DNA of 64,000 nt from Sipunculus nudus (Eukaryota > Annelida > Sipuncula > Golfingiida > Sipunculidae): the NCBI GenBank assembly GCA_026874595.1, contig CM049322.1:42024340-42088339 (forward strand), read 5' to 3'. Each line of letters opens with the position of its first letter. Positions within the stretch are counted from its first letter, which is position 1. A program made the translations under genes and the position numbers. Positions 11,461 through 24,368 of this stretch are shown piece by piece. The notes under the pieces were generated by a model. The model was given only the letters and a program-made list of their open reading frames with translations. It was not told the origin of the DNA and did no database searches.

Positions 11461-12610
11461 AGGGTAGCTAGTGACCCAACGCCAATCACAGCATGCCATA
11501 TCATTGATTGTGAGACCATGTGACCCTTGTGACCTTTTTGATGAATATTAATAGGGCTCTGTGACATGTAGGCACACGCGTTATTAAACAATACATGACT
11601 TAGTCTATAGATTTCAAGGAATTCATTAATCAATGTATTTATATAATTGTAATCAAGTAGGTTAATTAGGACCTCTTTGCTGTAATTTAGAGCATATATT
11701 AGCTGTGTTAAATTATTCGCCTACCTCGAATAAAGAAAACATGTTTTTTTTTATTCCCGGAAACCATATGATATTATTACAGGAATATTTACACAGTGGT
11801 TGATTGGAATATATATGGATAATTCGATGACATCTTGAACTCAAATTGTATATCACTATTTTGTTTCCATTTATAGGCTGCAATAACAATTTTTTTCTGA
11901 CAATATACTAGTTCATATGAAATACATTTTGGATACCAGGTTTATGGAGGTGTAAATTAAACCATTATATGCTATCGTGAATATATTCATGCAATTAGTA
12001 TGACCATGTTAATCACATTTTCATTTTCTCTCCTACCCCTAAATTCAATGCTAGATGTGATGTTTACTTTCGATTTGTTTTCGCCTTCAGCGGAGGTTAT
12101 GGTTACACCGGTGTTTGCTTGTATCTCAGTATTACTGTCTGCTTTATGTTATAAGAAACATATAACTAAAACTTTGATTTTAATTGTGATATGAACTCTA
12201 CGCGCCCTCTTCACGAAAATGGAGCCAAATGACACAAAAGCTGTGTTACTTTCAGTGGGGTCAATTTCAAGGGTAGATTGGGGGTTGGAGGGAATAATCT
12301 TAGCCGGAGGATGGACAAATTATTATATATATTTTTTGGCAATGAAATATCACAGTTTTTTTTTCAAATATATATATATATATATATACATGTATATATA
12401 TAATATATATATATATAATATATTATAAAAATAGTTGGATTATACTTTGTCAGACTACTGTAGTCGTAAAAATGTCTGAAAAAATTTGATTTCTCTATTT
12501 GTATAATTATAAAGCTCTGGTGTGATACCATAGAACACTCAGTTGTTTATTGTAGTATTTCATCAGATTGATTTATACATACATACTAGTATATATATAA
12601 ATATACATAT

Positions 12611-12675
<65 letters not shown>

Positions 12676-13277
12676 CCGTGTATCTCATTTCACACATGTC
12701 CTTAAAACATAAGTTATTATGATTTCAGAAAGAATTGATTCTGAACCAGACTCAGATATACTATTTTATAGTAAACGCAGAAATGGAGAAGTCAATCCAA
12801 TGTCCATTATTCTAACCATTAATCTAATTCCATTTTGCTCTCTCAATAAATGGTATGGTTACATTGATCACTAGATTATTAAAAACTGTGTGTGTGTGGG
12901 GGGGGGTATACCTTGCTGCCCCCACCCACCCCCCCCCCCCACCCCCGTGTTGACGCCCCTGACTACTGTACATAAACAAGTCTATTGTTACAGTAAATAC
13001 ACGCGTCGATATAATTGTCCTTACGAACGTGAACTTTTTTTTATAATAAATGTTTGACGATTGTGAGTAAACTGTGTTCCTGTAACCATAGTATCAAGAG
13101 TCGTGTTTACTGATGTTACTAGGCCAGATGGTTACACAAATGTCATGTTTGCTAGGTCAGCCAAGTTTTCTTGTATGTTTGCTTCATTCCATGACAGTGT
13201 ACCGTTAATGATCCCGAAAACCAAATACAGTGATCGAAACGGACATATTTGTTGTTTTTGTAGGTATATATATCTTT

Positions 13278-13346
<69 letters not shown>

Positions 13347-13857
13347 AGCCCAGGTTATGTTACATTTGAAGCATGGATCCATCTTCGAGGATGTTTTTTC
13401 TATTGTGTGCTTTAAATATAATCTGGAAAGTTACCTCGAATTCAACGACGCCAAACTATGCAGTTACAGGTTTGATGACTTGTTTGCCCAATAGCTGTTA
13501 AAAATGTTTTGCTCATATTTTAAAATTTGACAGGTGTCAATATAAAGTTAACGCGAATGCAAAAATCAAAGATAGTCTGTTAATATAATACTTATCGAAT
13601 TTTAGTCTGTTAATAAAATACTTATCGAATTTTTTAAAATTATAATTAATATAATTATATTAAGTATTATCATCATAATAACCATCATTTTTGTCATTGT
13701 TATAAGTATCATTGTAATGATGATACTTGATTATTGTAATAATTTTTATTATTATAAATATAATTCTGATTATTGTTATTATTATTATAATAATTGTATT
13801 ATTATTGTTATTTCTATTATTGTTTTTATTACTATTATTATTGTTATTGTTATTATC

Positions 13858-14000
<143 letters not shown>

Positions 14001-14059
14001 ATATTTTTTTATTAATGGTAGGAAGAGGTTGGAAAATCATATTCGATAATAAATAGATT

Positions 14060-14385
14060 AAGGAGACCGACGATTGATAAATAATCGATTATTTTATGTT
14101 CCACCTATATCACCGCCGTAAAATCAGCTGTCTATGGAATTATACCTAAATATTTACCCAGTTAATTCAATCTTAAATCACGCTGGAAGGTCAAGATAAT
14201 GAACGGATTGTTGATACTTATTTATTTTCCCATCTTACTTACATTTCTGTTAATATTAGAATATTTCATCGGAATAATGAAACTTCTGTGGATGTGCTTA
14301 CATCACTGGTTATGATCGATTATGCAAAAGTGCAATCGATTTAATCGATTATAAAAGAAATCGATTAATCGGCACACCAGTAGTA
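14060..14385. repeat. MITE-like element with ATCGATTAATCGAT termini, copy 2
   Basis: Inverted relative to 8155-8532. The right end reads ATCGATTTAATCGATTATAA, then GAAATCGATTAATCGGCACA. It sits directly upstream of the first recognised exon of gene B. Confidence 0.55.
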
Positions 14386-14681
14386 TTTATTATTCCTACT
14401 TTTATTATTATTATTATTATGTTATTATTATAATTATTATTATTATTATTATTATTTTTTTTTTTTTTTTTGATTCATTGGATGGCTTGACAACAATCAT
14501 GCCATAAACTTGTTATGTAGAGACTTTAAACACATAACAAATGCCATTATTTATTTATCAATAACTGTAAACTCCGTTCTACGAACAACTTTAATAACAT
14601 GACCACCACGGCAATGAGTACTTTATTTGTAAAATAATTGATCAACAATTAAGGATGCCTTATATTTTCTCTCTCTCTCAG

Positions 14682-14876
14682 CTGTCAGTAAAGAGCGACA
14701 GAATAAATTGGAAGCCAGACAATTTTGTCTGGACCAGAACAAGACACTTCCGGTTATCACCAACCTAACGTCTGCAGAAAAGGTTGTTAAGAATTTACGA
14801 AAAAGCGGTCTGTCAGAAACATGGACAGAAATAGAGAAAAAGAGTGACATGACGTGGATATGGTTAGACGGAACAG
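14682..14876 (+). CDS. Gene B exon: CTLD1 first half
   Basis: A CTCTCTCTCAG acceptor and GTATAT donor, phase 1-1, 195 nt. It encodes ARQFCLDQNKTLPVITN through MTWIWLDGT, the counterpart of gene A exon 2. Confidence 0.8.
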
Positions 14877-17800
14877 GTATATTGTATAATCTCTTAATGG
14901 TTTTCCTAAGTATAATATATAACTCATTAGATCTTGATATTTCGAACATACCTAATTTAAACATAATATTTTTACCCACAATTCCATCATTGGACTTATA
15001 GCAAAAATGTACAGTCCTAACAAAGTTGGAAACTTGACTCTAGAATTCGCCTTTACTGTATAATAAATGTAATGTTTTGATAAAGTAAAGTTCAAATTCG
15101 TGATATTCCCGAAAGGAGAGTAAACGCGAAAATAAAACCTTCAGGTTAAAGGGTGAAAGATGAAAATTATAAATAATGGATTAAATATTGTGTATTTACA
15201 TTTTTACTACATTATAAGTCATCTCTCAAATTTTCTGTCATAAAAATAATTTCCTCCCTTTCGATGTTCCATCGGTCCCTGTCTAACTCTATGGATTTTG
15301 CACAGATATTATTTAATATGACTTATGAATATAATAATGGCACTATTTTGTATAGTTTTTTTGTGTGTTCCATTTAATCGCAAAAATGAAATCCTCGCGA
15401 ATTGCTGAAAAGTAAAAATCGCGAAATTTAGGCCCGTGAATTAGAATCTATCCACAGAATGTCATGATTATAGTACTCCTGCATTGTAGCAAGCAAGGCA
15501 GCACCCCCTGGGGGGTCAGAAGAGAAACAGTGCAGCTCGTTGAGGGTCCGTTATAATCGAGACATTTACGCCACACGCTGCAGTAGTTCTGCACTTGGTA
15601 TCATCTGTCAGTATACAGGTGAATGACTCTCTTTGGCTTTATCACTTGACCGCAGACGTAATTGATACAGGGCTTTACGTGATATACTTAGTACATATAA
15701 AAATGCCTGAAATGTTTAAATGTTAATGTAGTCATTAAGTTGACAAAGTGATTGAAATCACGGGATGCATATCTTTTCACTCTATCAAAAATTTACGTGG
15801 TCAAGAAAGAAATGGCGTCTCTGAAATGACGAAATCAAGTGTTAACATTTGCCGCTTTTCTTAAAAACATGCGGGTGTTTTTAAGAAAATAAAGTTGGTA
15901 AACAGATTTTAAGACCCACAATGAGATGGTTTATCAGAATGTCCCTATTCAGCTTGTTGTGGTTCTGTGTTTTTCAAGGCAAAATGATCCTAAAGCGACT
16001 GGGTTTCAACCCGTTTTTACTCAATGTCTTATTATACTTATGCTTGTTCCGGGGCCACGTCTACAGATGTATAGGCCCGGGACTCTGATTTTGTATGAGG
16101 GCCTTATTAAACCATCCTCTGTCTGTGCAGAACCAACAGCCATTCTCGGTTCAGCTTGGTCCGACCACTGGTTCAACCAAAGCCATGAACCGGAGCGCCA
16201 AAACGCATTTGGTCGTAATCAACCGTGCAACCAAACTTTGGTCAGAGCGCCAAAACACGCCCTTAGACAAACAACAACTGCATATTTTTTTCTCTGTTAG
16301 ACTAAGAAGTTTATATATAAGTTTGTCTCTGGTCTCAAAAGCACAAAGGCCGCTCATTGTAACCAGAGAATGGTTATTTTTTTCTACTCTTTATATCTTA
16401 GGATGAAAAAAAATACTTTTTTTTTGGTGATAAAAAATTACCCCCATAATGTCATAGAGTGTTTCTTCTTTAAATTAACCATCACATTTCTGTGGTCAAG
16501 ATTACCACCATAATGAAATAGACTGTTTCTTTCTAATAATATAGCCATCATTTTTGTGGTCACGATTACTCCAATAATGAAATGAATTGTTTCTTCCTTG
16601 AAACAGCCATTACATTTCTGTGGTCAAGATTACCCCCATAATGTAAAAGATTATTACTTCCTTATAATTGCCATCAGATTTTATCAAAATCCGTTGACAA
16701 CGTTTTAACTAAAGATGCTTGCAGAAAAACTGTAACCAAATAACCAATAAACCGACCATACAACCAGAGAATCGAAAAAAAACACTAAGAATTGCGCCTG
16801 GAAGAAATAAAAATAAATATTTTCCGATTTGTTGCTATAGTCCCATAGTTAAGGACAACGCGATATTTAATAAAATGAATACAAAATCCTAATTTTTTAT
16901 CGTCTTTATTACACTATTATAGATGGCAGCATATTTCAGACAGAAAATTGAATTTGTAATCATTAAATCATTAATCATTAATCATTAAATAATCATTGTA
17001 GATAATTGAAATTTAAACTAATTATTAAAAAAATAAGTTTAGAGGGTTTGAGGTTTCCATATAATTATATACCTAACAAAGAATTGCCAGAACTAATTAA
17101 GAAAGGTCTCTCTCCGTAATGATCTCTTTATGACACTTGTCTATCTTTAAAGATGTATAAGATGACGACCAAACGTGTTGTAATGTCTTTCAGCTCTTAT
17201 TAACCATTTTCAAAAAGCAGAAACTATAGTCTAATATATGAACCATTGTTCAAATGGCAGAACATATATTGCAATGTGTCAATATTTTTTTTAAACGGAA
17301 GAAAACATAATGTCATTTGTATCTCTCACACTTGTCGATTTTATTCCAGACTGTCAAGGCTGCAGTCCGCCATCTTGTCATATGGTAACTAACCACAGAA
17401 CGTGTATAAAAATCATACCGACCAAATCCACATGGTACACGAGTTTGACCGTCTGCGAGCAGAGCGGGGGAGAGCTGCTACCACGTGACGTCAACATTGA
17501 AAATTTCAACATCTCCGAACAAGGAGATTTCTGGATAGGACTCGTCAAAGGCGGATGGAAGTTTAGTTTCCTTGGCAATGGTATGTGACCGAGATTATTG
17601 TTCCTTTTTACTCATCCAGTCACAGGTTAGATGAGTTAATGCCGTGGGGATGCGGCTTAAGGTGATCGTCCGTGTCTATGGCGGACATTCCGTCTTTCTA
17701 GCCTCCGTCCAAACGTCTAGTTTATTTCCTGACCGATTTTGATTTTGTTTTATATGACAGGGCTAGGAATGGGCTTTAACTGTTCCACACATAACATTGA

Positions 17801-20800
17801 AATTGACATAACATAAAATTATTTAAAAAAATGGAAACACTTTCAGGATCACAGGAAAATGCTTACATTCAATTATTATTATCGATTTTGAGTTGGTTGG
17901 TTTTATAAGATTGGACTTTTAGCTGCGTTCTAAACCTATACACCTAGGTTTAAACCCGTAGACGGGGCCAACCGAGATTAAAAGTCCATCACATGCACGT
18001 AATGAACATTAAATAATTCTATGTTATCATGCCTAATGATCACAGGTTTTTTATTGACGTTCTGGTGTTTAAATGACGTGTAGTCCCTATGTATTTGGAT
18101 GAAAGTATACCCCTCTGCTGTAAGAATGGTATTTGATTACGGTTTGTATATGCTCTGGGCTAGGAGTTATAAGGAAGTCCTTTTGATTTTTGAAGGGGCC
18201 ATTTTCGATATCTGACGTCTATTAACTAAATTAAAAATAAATCTTTTAAACTTTGATAAGAAAAACCAGGAAACGCCGGTCCTATGGCACACAAGCTGTT
18301 TGTTTTGATTATATCGACGTGTTTATAACATGTGGGGGTCACGACCATATAATCTAATCTCATTCAACTGATTCAACATGGACATCTGGCGCCAAGTAAG
18401 ACGACCCAACATCGCATTTTGCAACTGGAGACCTTTCAATTTCTGTACATATGCAACCAGTCAGATTAGGTTACAAAGTTTTTCTGTTTGTCCACCTTGG
18501 AATAAACAAGCTCATGCATCCGTCACAAAGTCTTTGTAAGAACTTTACTTATAATGGACTTCCTGCAATTCATTGATATATACATGGTGAAAGTGAGAAG
18601 TCGTATACATTTGCCGGTAAGGCAGATGAGTGGCTGAATTTAAGACGTTAAACGGAATCGCTGAGAATCCCTTGGGATTTACACCTTTCCTAAAATTATC
18701 ATTTAGGTTGCATCCTACTTAACGCTTTTGTATTAGAATAAACCTTGACACTGCAAAAGGGCTCCAGAGCGAACCGCACTTGGAACTATATGGATTCCTA
18801 ACAGACCCTTAAAAACAACTTTTTATGTCTTGACGAACGACAGTATCAATATGAAAAGAAAGGTACAGTGGTCTTAAACTATGTTTTAGATTTTGTTTTA
18901 TGTTCAAAGCTTAAAAAAAAGAGTTCCTTACATGCACTTAAGACGAATATACCTTTGATTTGGATTTCATCATTTTAAAAAAAAAAACAGTCGGGGAAAT
19001 GGGAATCGACTCTGGGATCGGGAATATATTTCTAAATTTATTGCCTTTACCACTTTATGCCACGCCTTAAGTGAATGCAGCTGCTGTTTTATCAGTGCAG
19101 ATTAATGTTGGATTACATAATGGATGTTTTACCAAATGGCCCCTCATTATTTTACAATTGAAAGCATAATGATTTAAGTGTCGTCGAGTAAACAGCAACT
19201 TTAGGGACAGGTATTTTATCAGTAACTTTATTTTGTGGATTTGGATGTGGTCCAAATAAAGCATTATTCCGTTCTAAACTTTGCCAACAAACCCTGTCCG
19301 CAGAGAGATTCTCACCTGGACGCTGTCCCCGGACAACTTTAGTGTCGCATCTCCGCGCTCTTTTAGAAATCTGACGGGTTCAGTTCTTCCAGTTTCTCAT
19401 TGAAACTCATTGGGATTACCATTTTGCGTACACGCTAAGTCTCGGGTATCGGCAGTCACATATCGAAATTATGGTTCTACATCTAGTTTTCGTGTCGTAT
19501 ATGGCCTCTATTGAGGAGAATACATTTAGCAGGGCGGGTAACTAGCTTTAAGAAAACATATTGTTTTTCTTCAGAATGGAAACCACTACTGTGGGGAAGA
19601 GCACTGGATGAGCTTCAAGATGGAGGCGATAGCAACTGTGCGACCTTGACCGTCACTTCAAGTTCTTGGACACTGAAACCGGCACACTGTGAAGGAGAAG
19701 AGGATTTTATCTGCATTGGAGGTCTCTAGTTCCAAATCTGACAAACTTTTCGCATAATAAGCATTTAATAACGTGCTATTTAAAGATGATTTTGACTTAT
19801 TTTTATTTTTTTATTTTACAGCAACAAAAATACAACATAGATATATAAGAAAAAAAAAACGAACATAAGAAAACAGGAATCAAAAGACAAACTACCACAT
19901 TAAAATATGTAACTGGTCATTGAATGGTCATGACTCCCCTTTTTTTCTCTAAAGAAGGCAAATAAAATGTTTTATCCATGTTTGAATATTCTTTCTGGTT
20001 AAAAGTTATTTCCGTACATTTTAAATACTTATATGTTTTAAAAAATTCACAAATGTTCCATAATAAGGGTTTATCTTTGCAAATCTACATTCATTAATTC
20101 AAGCATGGATGGTTAGCTTGATTTAGATTTAATAATTCGTGATTTCCTGTCAAAGACACACTAAAAACACAAATAGAACAAACTTGCGGTAGATAAGAGT
20201 GGCGGAAGATTGACGCTAGCAATCGGAAATAGGATTAACCCCACTCTCCAATAAAGCAAAAAAAAAACATGGAATCCCTTGTGGAGCGTGGTTGTGTAGT
20301 GGTTAGGGCGCTGGCCTCATGGCCCTAAGACCGTGGGTGCGCGTCCCCAGCCAAAGCCTTAACCATAAGGGTCCCCTCTCGCAATGGGTACTGGTCATGG
20401 GCAACTGGTAAATGTAGAACGAATCAGCTCCTTTTATGACGGCTTGGGGTGCATGTTCCCCATTGGGCCAAGAAAACGACAAGAATGAACAGACCTAAAA
20501 GACCAGGAATGCAAATTGCAGAGTCAGATGAAACTGACAAATTATAAACCTCCTCCTTTGCCTTTACTTTAGGCCATAGTATTGCAGTTGATTTTTTTTT
20601 TCATATTTACTTGTACTGAGGCGTGGTAAAACATGGTTGAATGAAACATCTACAAAGGCAGATAGATTTAATATGAAGCATTATTTTTTTCTAAATTTTA
20701 CATAATTTGTCGGTAGGTGACGTGGCAGTAGGCATGTGGACGAGGACTTAATATCTTAACATGTAGATATATAAATATACAAATACAGTAAAACCTCAGT

Positions 20801-22654
20801 ATAACGACCACCAATGGGACCGCGATAGAGTGGTCACATTTCCGAGGTGGTCGTCTAGGATAATTCTTATTTTGAGATAAAAAAAGAGAATTGGGACCTT
20901 GGACAAGTGGTCGTTATTTTGAGGTGTTCTTTAAACAGGGGTGTCCGTTAAACCAGGTTTTTCTGTATATGATATATATATAATACACAGATAAAGAAGG
21001 TGGTTCGCGGATCCTTGATCTGGCTCTGCTGGGGTTTGCCGGTGGAGGCGTGGTTCTGACTTTAACAGTTTTGTGTGCTGTTAACGTCATGTGTGTACGG
21101 TGCTGCAGGAAAACACATACTACCAAGGGGTAAGTTTTCTTATCATCTAAGTCAGTATTTAACTAACATGACTAAAAGTCTGCATTCTAAGGAATGCAAG
21201 CCTCCGCCATGGGGGGAGGGGCACTTTTTGTGGAATGCTTCCAAAACGTGTCTACATTCAGTTATTTAGGCTTATGAAGAAAACAATGATCGCACTTTAA
21301 CGTACGAGATCGAGTTCTGCACTCTGGATTGGCTGGGCGTATTGTGCTGGGGCTGGTGTCGGTGCGTGGCCCACTCGGGGCTTTGTAGGTGTGGGTGCTG
21401 TAGCTTTCCACGGTTATCGTTGCGGGTAAAACGGTGGCGACCCTTCGCGGCTGCCTGCCTAGCTTGGTGGCATCACGTCTATGGACTCATTCAAAATTAC
21501 GCTTAAAGAGCGCGCACGGCTGTAGTCTTGAGTGGAGCAACCTGTAGCTGCTCGGTATAGAAAAAACATCTTTAGTCAGTCCGATTCACTTATTCGGCGC
21601 ATATCCCTAGTTTCAGTCCTTCGTAAGTGATTCTGCATTTGTGAATATTTCTTGATGCCGTCCTTGAGTCCGAATCACATGCCAGACCCACACCAAATTA
21701 AACCTAAACGGCCCTTCATTGGCCCATCCCCGGGATGCCCAGGATATTTAAAGAGATATCGTTCATAATTTCATAAGTTATGTTGTAAGCAAACACACAC
21801 ACAGTCCCACCCACACACACCCACTCACACACACATGAACTGAACGGGGATGGATGCATATCCTCCTGACTGAGGAAATAACACAGTATTTCGAATTTCC
21901 TTTCATACTCCGTTTTTCTGTCATAATACAATAGTAACTGCTCTTATAATTATTAACATAACATAAAATTAGTGCATAAAATAAAAAGACAGGGATTCGT
22001 TCACCGAGCGGACGACTCGGTATCTTTAACAAAATAATGTCAGCATTATTCATGGCAATACAATAACATGCACGGACAGACATATTGTTTTTAAGTGATG
22101 TATTGCGTACGCAACTGTCAGTTACTCCGGTGAAACTTAATTGATTTTTTTTTGTTTCATTGAAAAGGCCTGTGACGGTTGACAATCTGGCGCCAAACCC
22201 CATGCAGTGCACAGGACAAGTCCACGAGGATACGGAGTTAGCACGCTTTTCAACCTTGCCCAGTCAGCGCTGTATGACATTGCCACTAAATATTGAGAAC
22301 CGTAAGGGGTTTTCCATGGAACACTTAGATATGAAGACTCGGGAACCGGTAAACGACGAACGCTACCAAATTCCAAGAACCGATCCGTTCTTTGGTACAT
22401 GGTCCGGAAACCCGTATAGATCTCTTCCGAGATACGGCTGCAACGACGATGCCTTTACGACACCAGAAATGAGTCGTAATGCCTTTACGACACCAAACCG
22501 CGGTCGTCTAAACAAGTCACAGTCGCAGGGCAGAAGGTCTGCTCCATTACATCAAAAGTTAAAGGAACTTAAGGAAGAAACTCTCTACCATGCTAAAAAT
22601 GATTATATGGTGATGGACTCTGAAGGTGATCGAGATGTATATGAAAATGTATAA
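14682..22654 (+). CDS. Gene B: two-CTLD membrane receptor (5' end unresolved)
   Basis: Six exons are recognised: 14682-14876, 15502-15618, 17350-17580, 19575-19721, 20991-21129 and 22168-22654. All joins are phase 1 except the last (phase 2), matching gene A. Domains in order: CTLD1 (CLDQNKTLPVITN ... WIWLDGT ... ALGIICQY), a DCQGCSPPSC linker, CTLD2 (CEQSGGELLP ... DFWIGL ... LLWGRALDEL ... EEDFICI), a membrane span (LALLGFAGGGVVLTLTVLCA) followed by RCCRKTHTTK, and a 163-residue tail. The tail ends NDYMVMDSEGDRDVYENV: YMVM is a PI3-kinase p85-type SH2 site and YENV a Grb2-type site, the latter shared with gene A. No calcium-site EPN or QPD motif is visible. The signal-peptide exon must lie upstream of 14682, or the gene starts at the alternative leader at 15921. 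Gene B and gene A are paralogues in divergent orientation. Confidence 0.75.
15502..15618 (+). CDS. Gene B exon: CTLD1 second half
   Basis: Donor ACAG|GTGAAT, phase 1. It encodes EEKQCSSLRVRY through ALGIICQYT, the CTLD end with three cysteines. The acceptor GGCAG at 15497-15501 was chosen for phase; its pyrimidine tract is poor and the left boundary is uncertain. Confidence 0.65.
15856..15889. other. Perfect 14-bp hairpin
   Basis: TTTTCTTAAAAACA at 15856-15869 and its exact inverse at 15876-15889 enclose the loop TGCGGG. It sits 31 bp upstream of the leader ORF at 15921 in gene B intron 2. Confidence 0.8.
15921..15978 (+). CDS. Possible alternative first exon (signal peptide) for gene B
   Basis: ATG opens MRWFIRMSLFSLLWFCVFQ, a good signal-peptide shape. 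At phase 1 it meets CAAG|GCAAAA, a possible GC donor, which would join exactly to the phase 1 exon at 17350. That transcript would encode a single-CTLD receptor. The donor is non-canonical and no clear TATA is seen, so this is a hypothesis. Confidence 0.3.
17350..17580 (+). CDS. Gene B exon: linker and CTLD2 first half
   Basis: Acceptor TTATTCCAG, donor AATG|GTATGT, phase 1-1, 231 nt. It encodes a Cys-Pro-rich linker, then TWYTSLTVCEQSGGELLP and GDFWIGLVKGGWKFSF, with the WIGL hallmark of CTLDs. Confidence 0.85.
18200..18450 (-). repeat. Dispersed repeat family R2, copy 1 of 4
   Basis: Shared features are GGTCTC/GGTCAC near a gttgAAAGGTC end, a GCCAGATGTCC segment, and ATCTGACGTCTATTAACTA near the other end. 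Other copies: 23285-23530 (+), 40215-40440 (+) and 40985-41225 (+). It lies in gene B intron 3. Confidence 0.65.
19575..19721 (+). CDS. Gene B exon: CTLD2 second half
   Basis: Acceptor TTTTTCTTCAG, phase 1 in. It encodes WKPLLWGRALDEL, SNCATLTV and HCEGEEDFICI. The donor GGAG|GTCTCT (phase 1) is off-consensus at +3 to +5; a TAG follows shortly if it is not used. Confidence 0.8.
20282..20560 (+). mobile_element. tRNA-derived SINE, family S1
   Basis: The head GTGGTTGTGTAGTGGTTAGG, followed by GCGCTGG, resembles a tRNA A-box region, and GGGTGCGCGTCCC about 35 bp later resembles a decayed B box. A non-tRNA body follows. It is inserted in gene B intron 4. No terminal duplication was identified. 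Confidence 0.6.
20784..20967. mobile_element. MITE with ACAGTAAAACCTC termini, copy 1
   Basis: The left end TACAGTAAAACCTCAGTATA and right end GGTTTTTCTGTA are imperfect inverse copies. Internal GTGGTCGTTATTTTGAGG is shared with 45796-45972. The size (about 180 bp) and lack of coding capacity fit a non-autonomous DNA transposon. Confidence 0.7.
20991..21129 (+). CDS. Gene B exon: membrane span
   Basis: Acceptor TAATACACAG, donor GG|GTAAGT, phase 1 in and 2 out. It encodes a hydrophobic stretch of about 25 residues followed by CVRCCRKTHTTK; the cysteines next to the membrane could be palmitoylated. A MITE (20784-20967) ends only 23 bp upstream. Confidence 0.85.
21585..21800 (-). repeat. Dispersed repeat family R1, copy 2
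   Basis: It shares with 9330-9525 the segments TTTGTGAATAT, CACACCAAA, GGGCCCATTCCC-like and TTCATAATTTCATAAGTTAT. It lies in gene B intron 5. Confidence 0.65.
22168..22654 (+). CDS. Gene B exon: cytoplasmic tail and stop
   Basis: Acceptor CATTGAAAAG, phase 2. The tail has a short internal repeat (DAFTTPEMSR / NAFTTPNRGR), a basic-serine patch and the closing YMVM and YENV motifs, then TAA. Confidence 0.85.
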
Positions 22655-22721
22655 AATGAACTCACTGATAGGTTGTTAAGGTTAAAATGAAATGGACGGA
22701 AAAAAGAGCACACACAGAAAA

Positions 22722-22927
22722 AAAGGATCCAGGATTTGGGAAAGACGAGGGTCAAACAAAGGTCGATAGATAAGAAAACCTAAAAAAAAAGGCCTTGTTC
22801 CAAAATGTGTGGGGTCCAGGCCGGAAAAAAAGTTGTTTAAAGTCCTGAGAAAAAGATTGTTAAGGCTAAAAAGGAAGGGGTCCGGACCCCCTGTAGCCCC
22901 CCCCCCCCCCCTTCCTGGAGCCGCCAC
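22722..22927. repeat. MITE-like element with GGATCCAGGATTTGG termini, copy 1
   Basis: It starts AAGGATCCAGGATTTGGG and ends in a poly-C run plus TTCCTGGAGCCGCC, an inverse of the start. Related copies are at 46138-46336 and 61603-61817. All have an internal poly-A and a GGGGTCCGGACCCC-like palindrome before the right end. Confidence 0.7.
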
Positions 22928-23284
22928 AGCATATTACCATATTATGTGACTTAAAAACATTATGAAGTTGATGTGATAAACGTATATTATAAGAAACAAT
23001 TATATATGATATCTTTAAACAGGATGATTTTAATATGACTGACATTTGACTATATCTGTAGAGCCTCGTTTATCTGAACTCAGATTATTCGACATTAGGT
23101 TCTGTCGATCTGACTTTGACATTCTCCAAGACATCATTAAAAGCTAAAGCCATATATTTTTCTGTCTTATTTGATTTTTTTAATTACCCTGTACACATAT
23201 AAATCACATATAAATAGGAGAATATTAAAAAAAAAAACAGAAAAGCAATGTAACCTAAGATAGTTATTTGCATATGTTTGGAAG

Positions 23285-23530
23285 TTGAAAGGTCAATGGT
23301 CTCAAAACCCCCATCACAAAACTCTGGTTTGTCTTATTTGCCGCCAGATGTCCTTGCTAAATCTGTTTTGGTCATTTTAGGGTCCCCCCCCCATGGTGTT
23401 AACACTTGGATATAAATAAACAATTAGTCTGTGTGAAGTGGCATCGGCGTTTCTGCCCTGTCATTTCAAACGGTTAGAGGGCTTATCTGTAGTTAATAGA
23501 CTTCAGATATCAATATAGGCCCCCTTAAAG
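23285..23530 (+). repeat. Dispersed repeat family R2, copy 2
   Basis: It matches 40985-41225 over GTTGAAAGGTC, GCCGCCAGATGTCC, TTTTGGTCATTTTAG and the AGACTTCAGATATC end. It lies between genes B and C; apart from repeats, 22928-24040 shows nothing gene-like. Confidence 0.65.
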
Positions 23531-24039
23531 TTTGCTCTCGTGGTAGGCTATTTTTTCAGGGAAATGTAAAGAAAAAAAATTAAGTTCGCAAAGCTTTGTA
23601 GGAAAATAAAATCTTTCACTTCAGTTTTTTTTTTTTAATTTTGAATTTATTCAACAGAAAATTTAGAATTGATTCGAATTTCTTTCATATTTTAAATCTA
23701 TCTTTCAAAGAATTGAGGCCAGAACCAAACGCTCCTCATTACGGAGGTCCTGGTCCTCGATTAAAAAACTAATAATCCACGAAAAAGGGAGCTTGGCCTT
23801 ATTTGTGCGGCCTTATTGGCACGTGTTCCTTACATTGCAACCGGTCATGTTTACCAAAAGAATAAACTGCTGATAATAAGAGATACCAGTATCATGTGAT
23901 AGGCTGAATTTTATTTGGTACTGCTCATTATTTCCAGTCAGTTTCTTCACAACTTCTCATTGTGAGTACCTTCAGTCTGCTACTCATCTTTTCGCCTCGC
24001 AGTGAGATCATTCTCGTTCTTCGCTTCCAGCTTGATATA

Positions 24040-24200
24040 CATATATAATATAATATAATATAATATGATATAATATAATATAATATAATATAATATAATA
24101 TAATATAATATAACATAATATAATATAATATAATATAATATAATATAATATAATATAATATAATGTAACATAATATAATAAAATATAATATAATACATGT
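24040..24200. repeat. (TAATA)n pentamer array
   Basis: About 30 TATAA/TAATA units with single-base variants. It creates false poly-(Ile/Tyr/Leu) frames on the minus strand. Confidence 0.9.
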
Positions 24201-24277
24201 ATAATATAATGTAAAATAATATGTTTGTAACACAACACAATATTATGAAATAAAAGATAATATAATGTCACGTAATG

Positions 24278-24342
<65 letters not shown>

Positions 24343-24368
24343 GCACACGTATATATCTATATATATAT

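Noticed and set aside
16095-16300. Frames containing WSDHWFNQSHEPER, ending FFLC, as a possible extra lectin half
   Set aside because: Cysteine and Trp spacing does not fit a CTLD; internal short repeats (GAGCGCCAAAACGC) suggest repeat DNA.
24008-24271. Minus-strand Ile/Tyr/Leu frames near 24000
   Set aside because: Translations of the (TAATA)n pentamer array.
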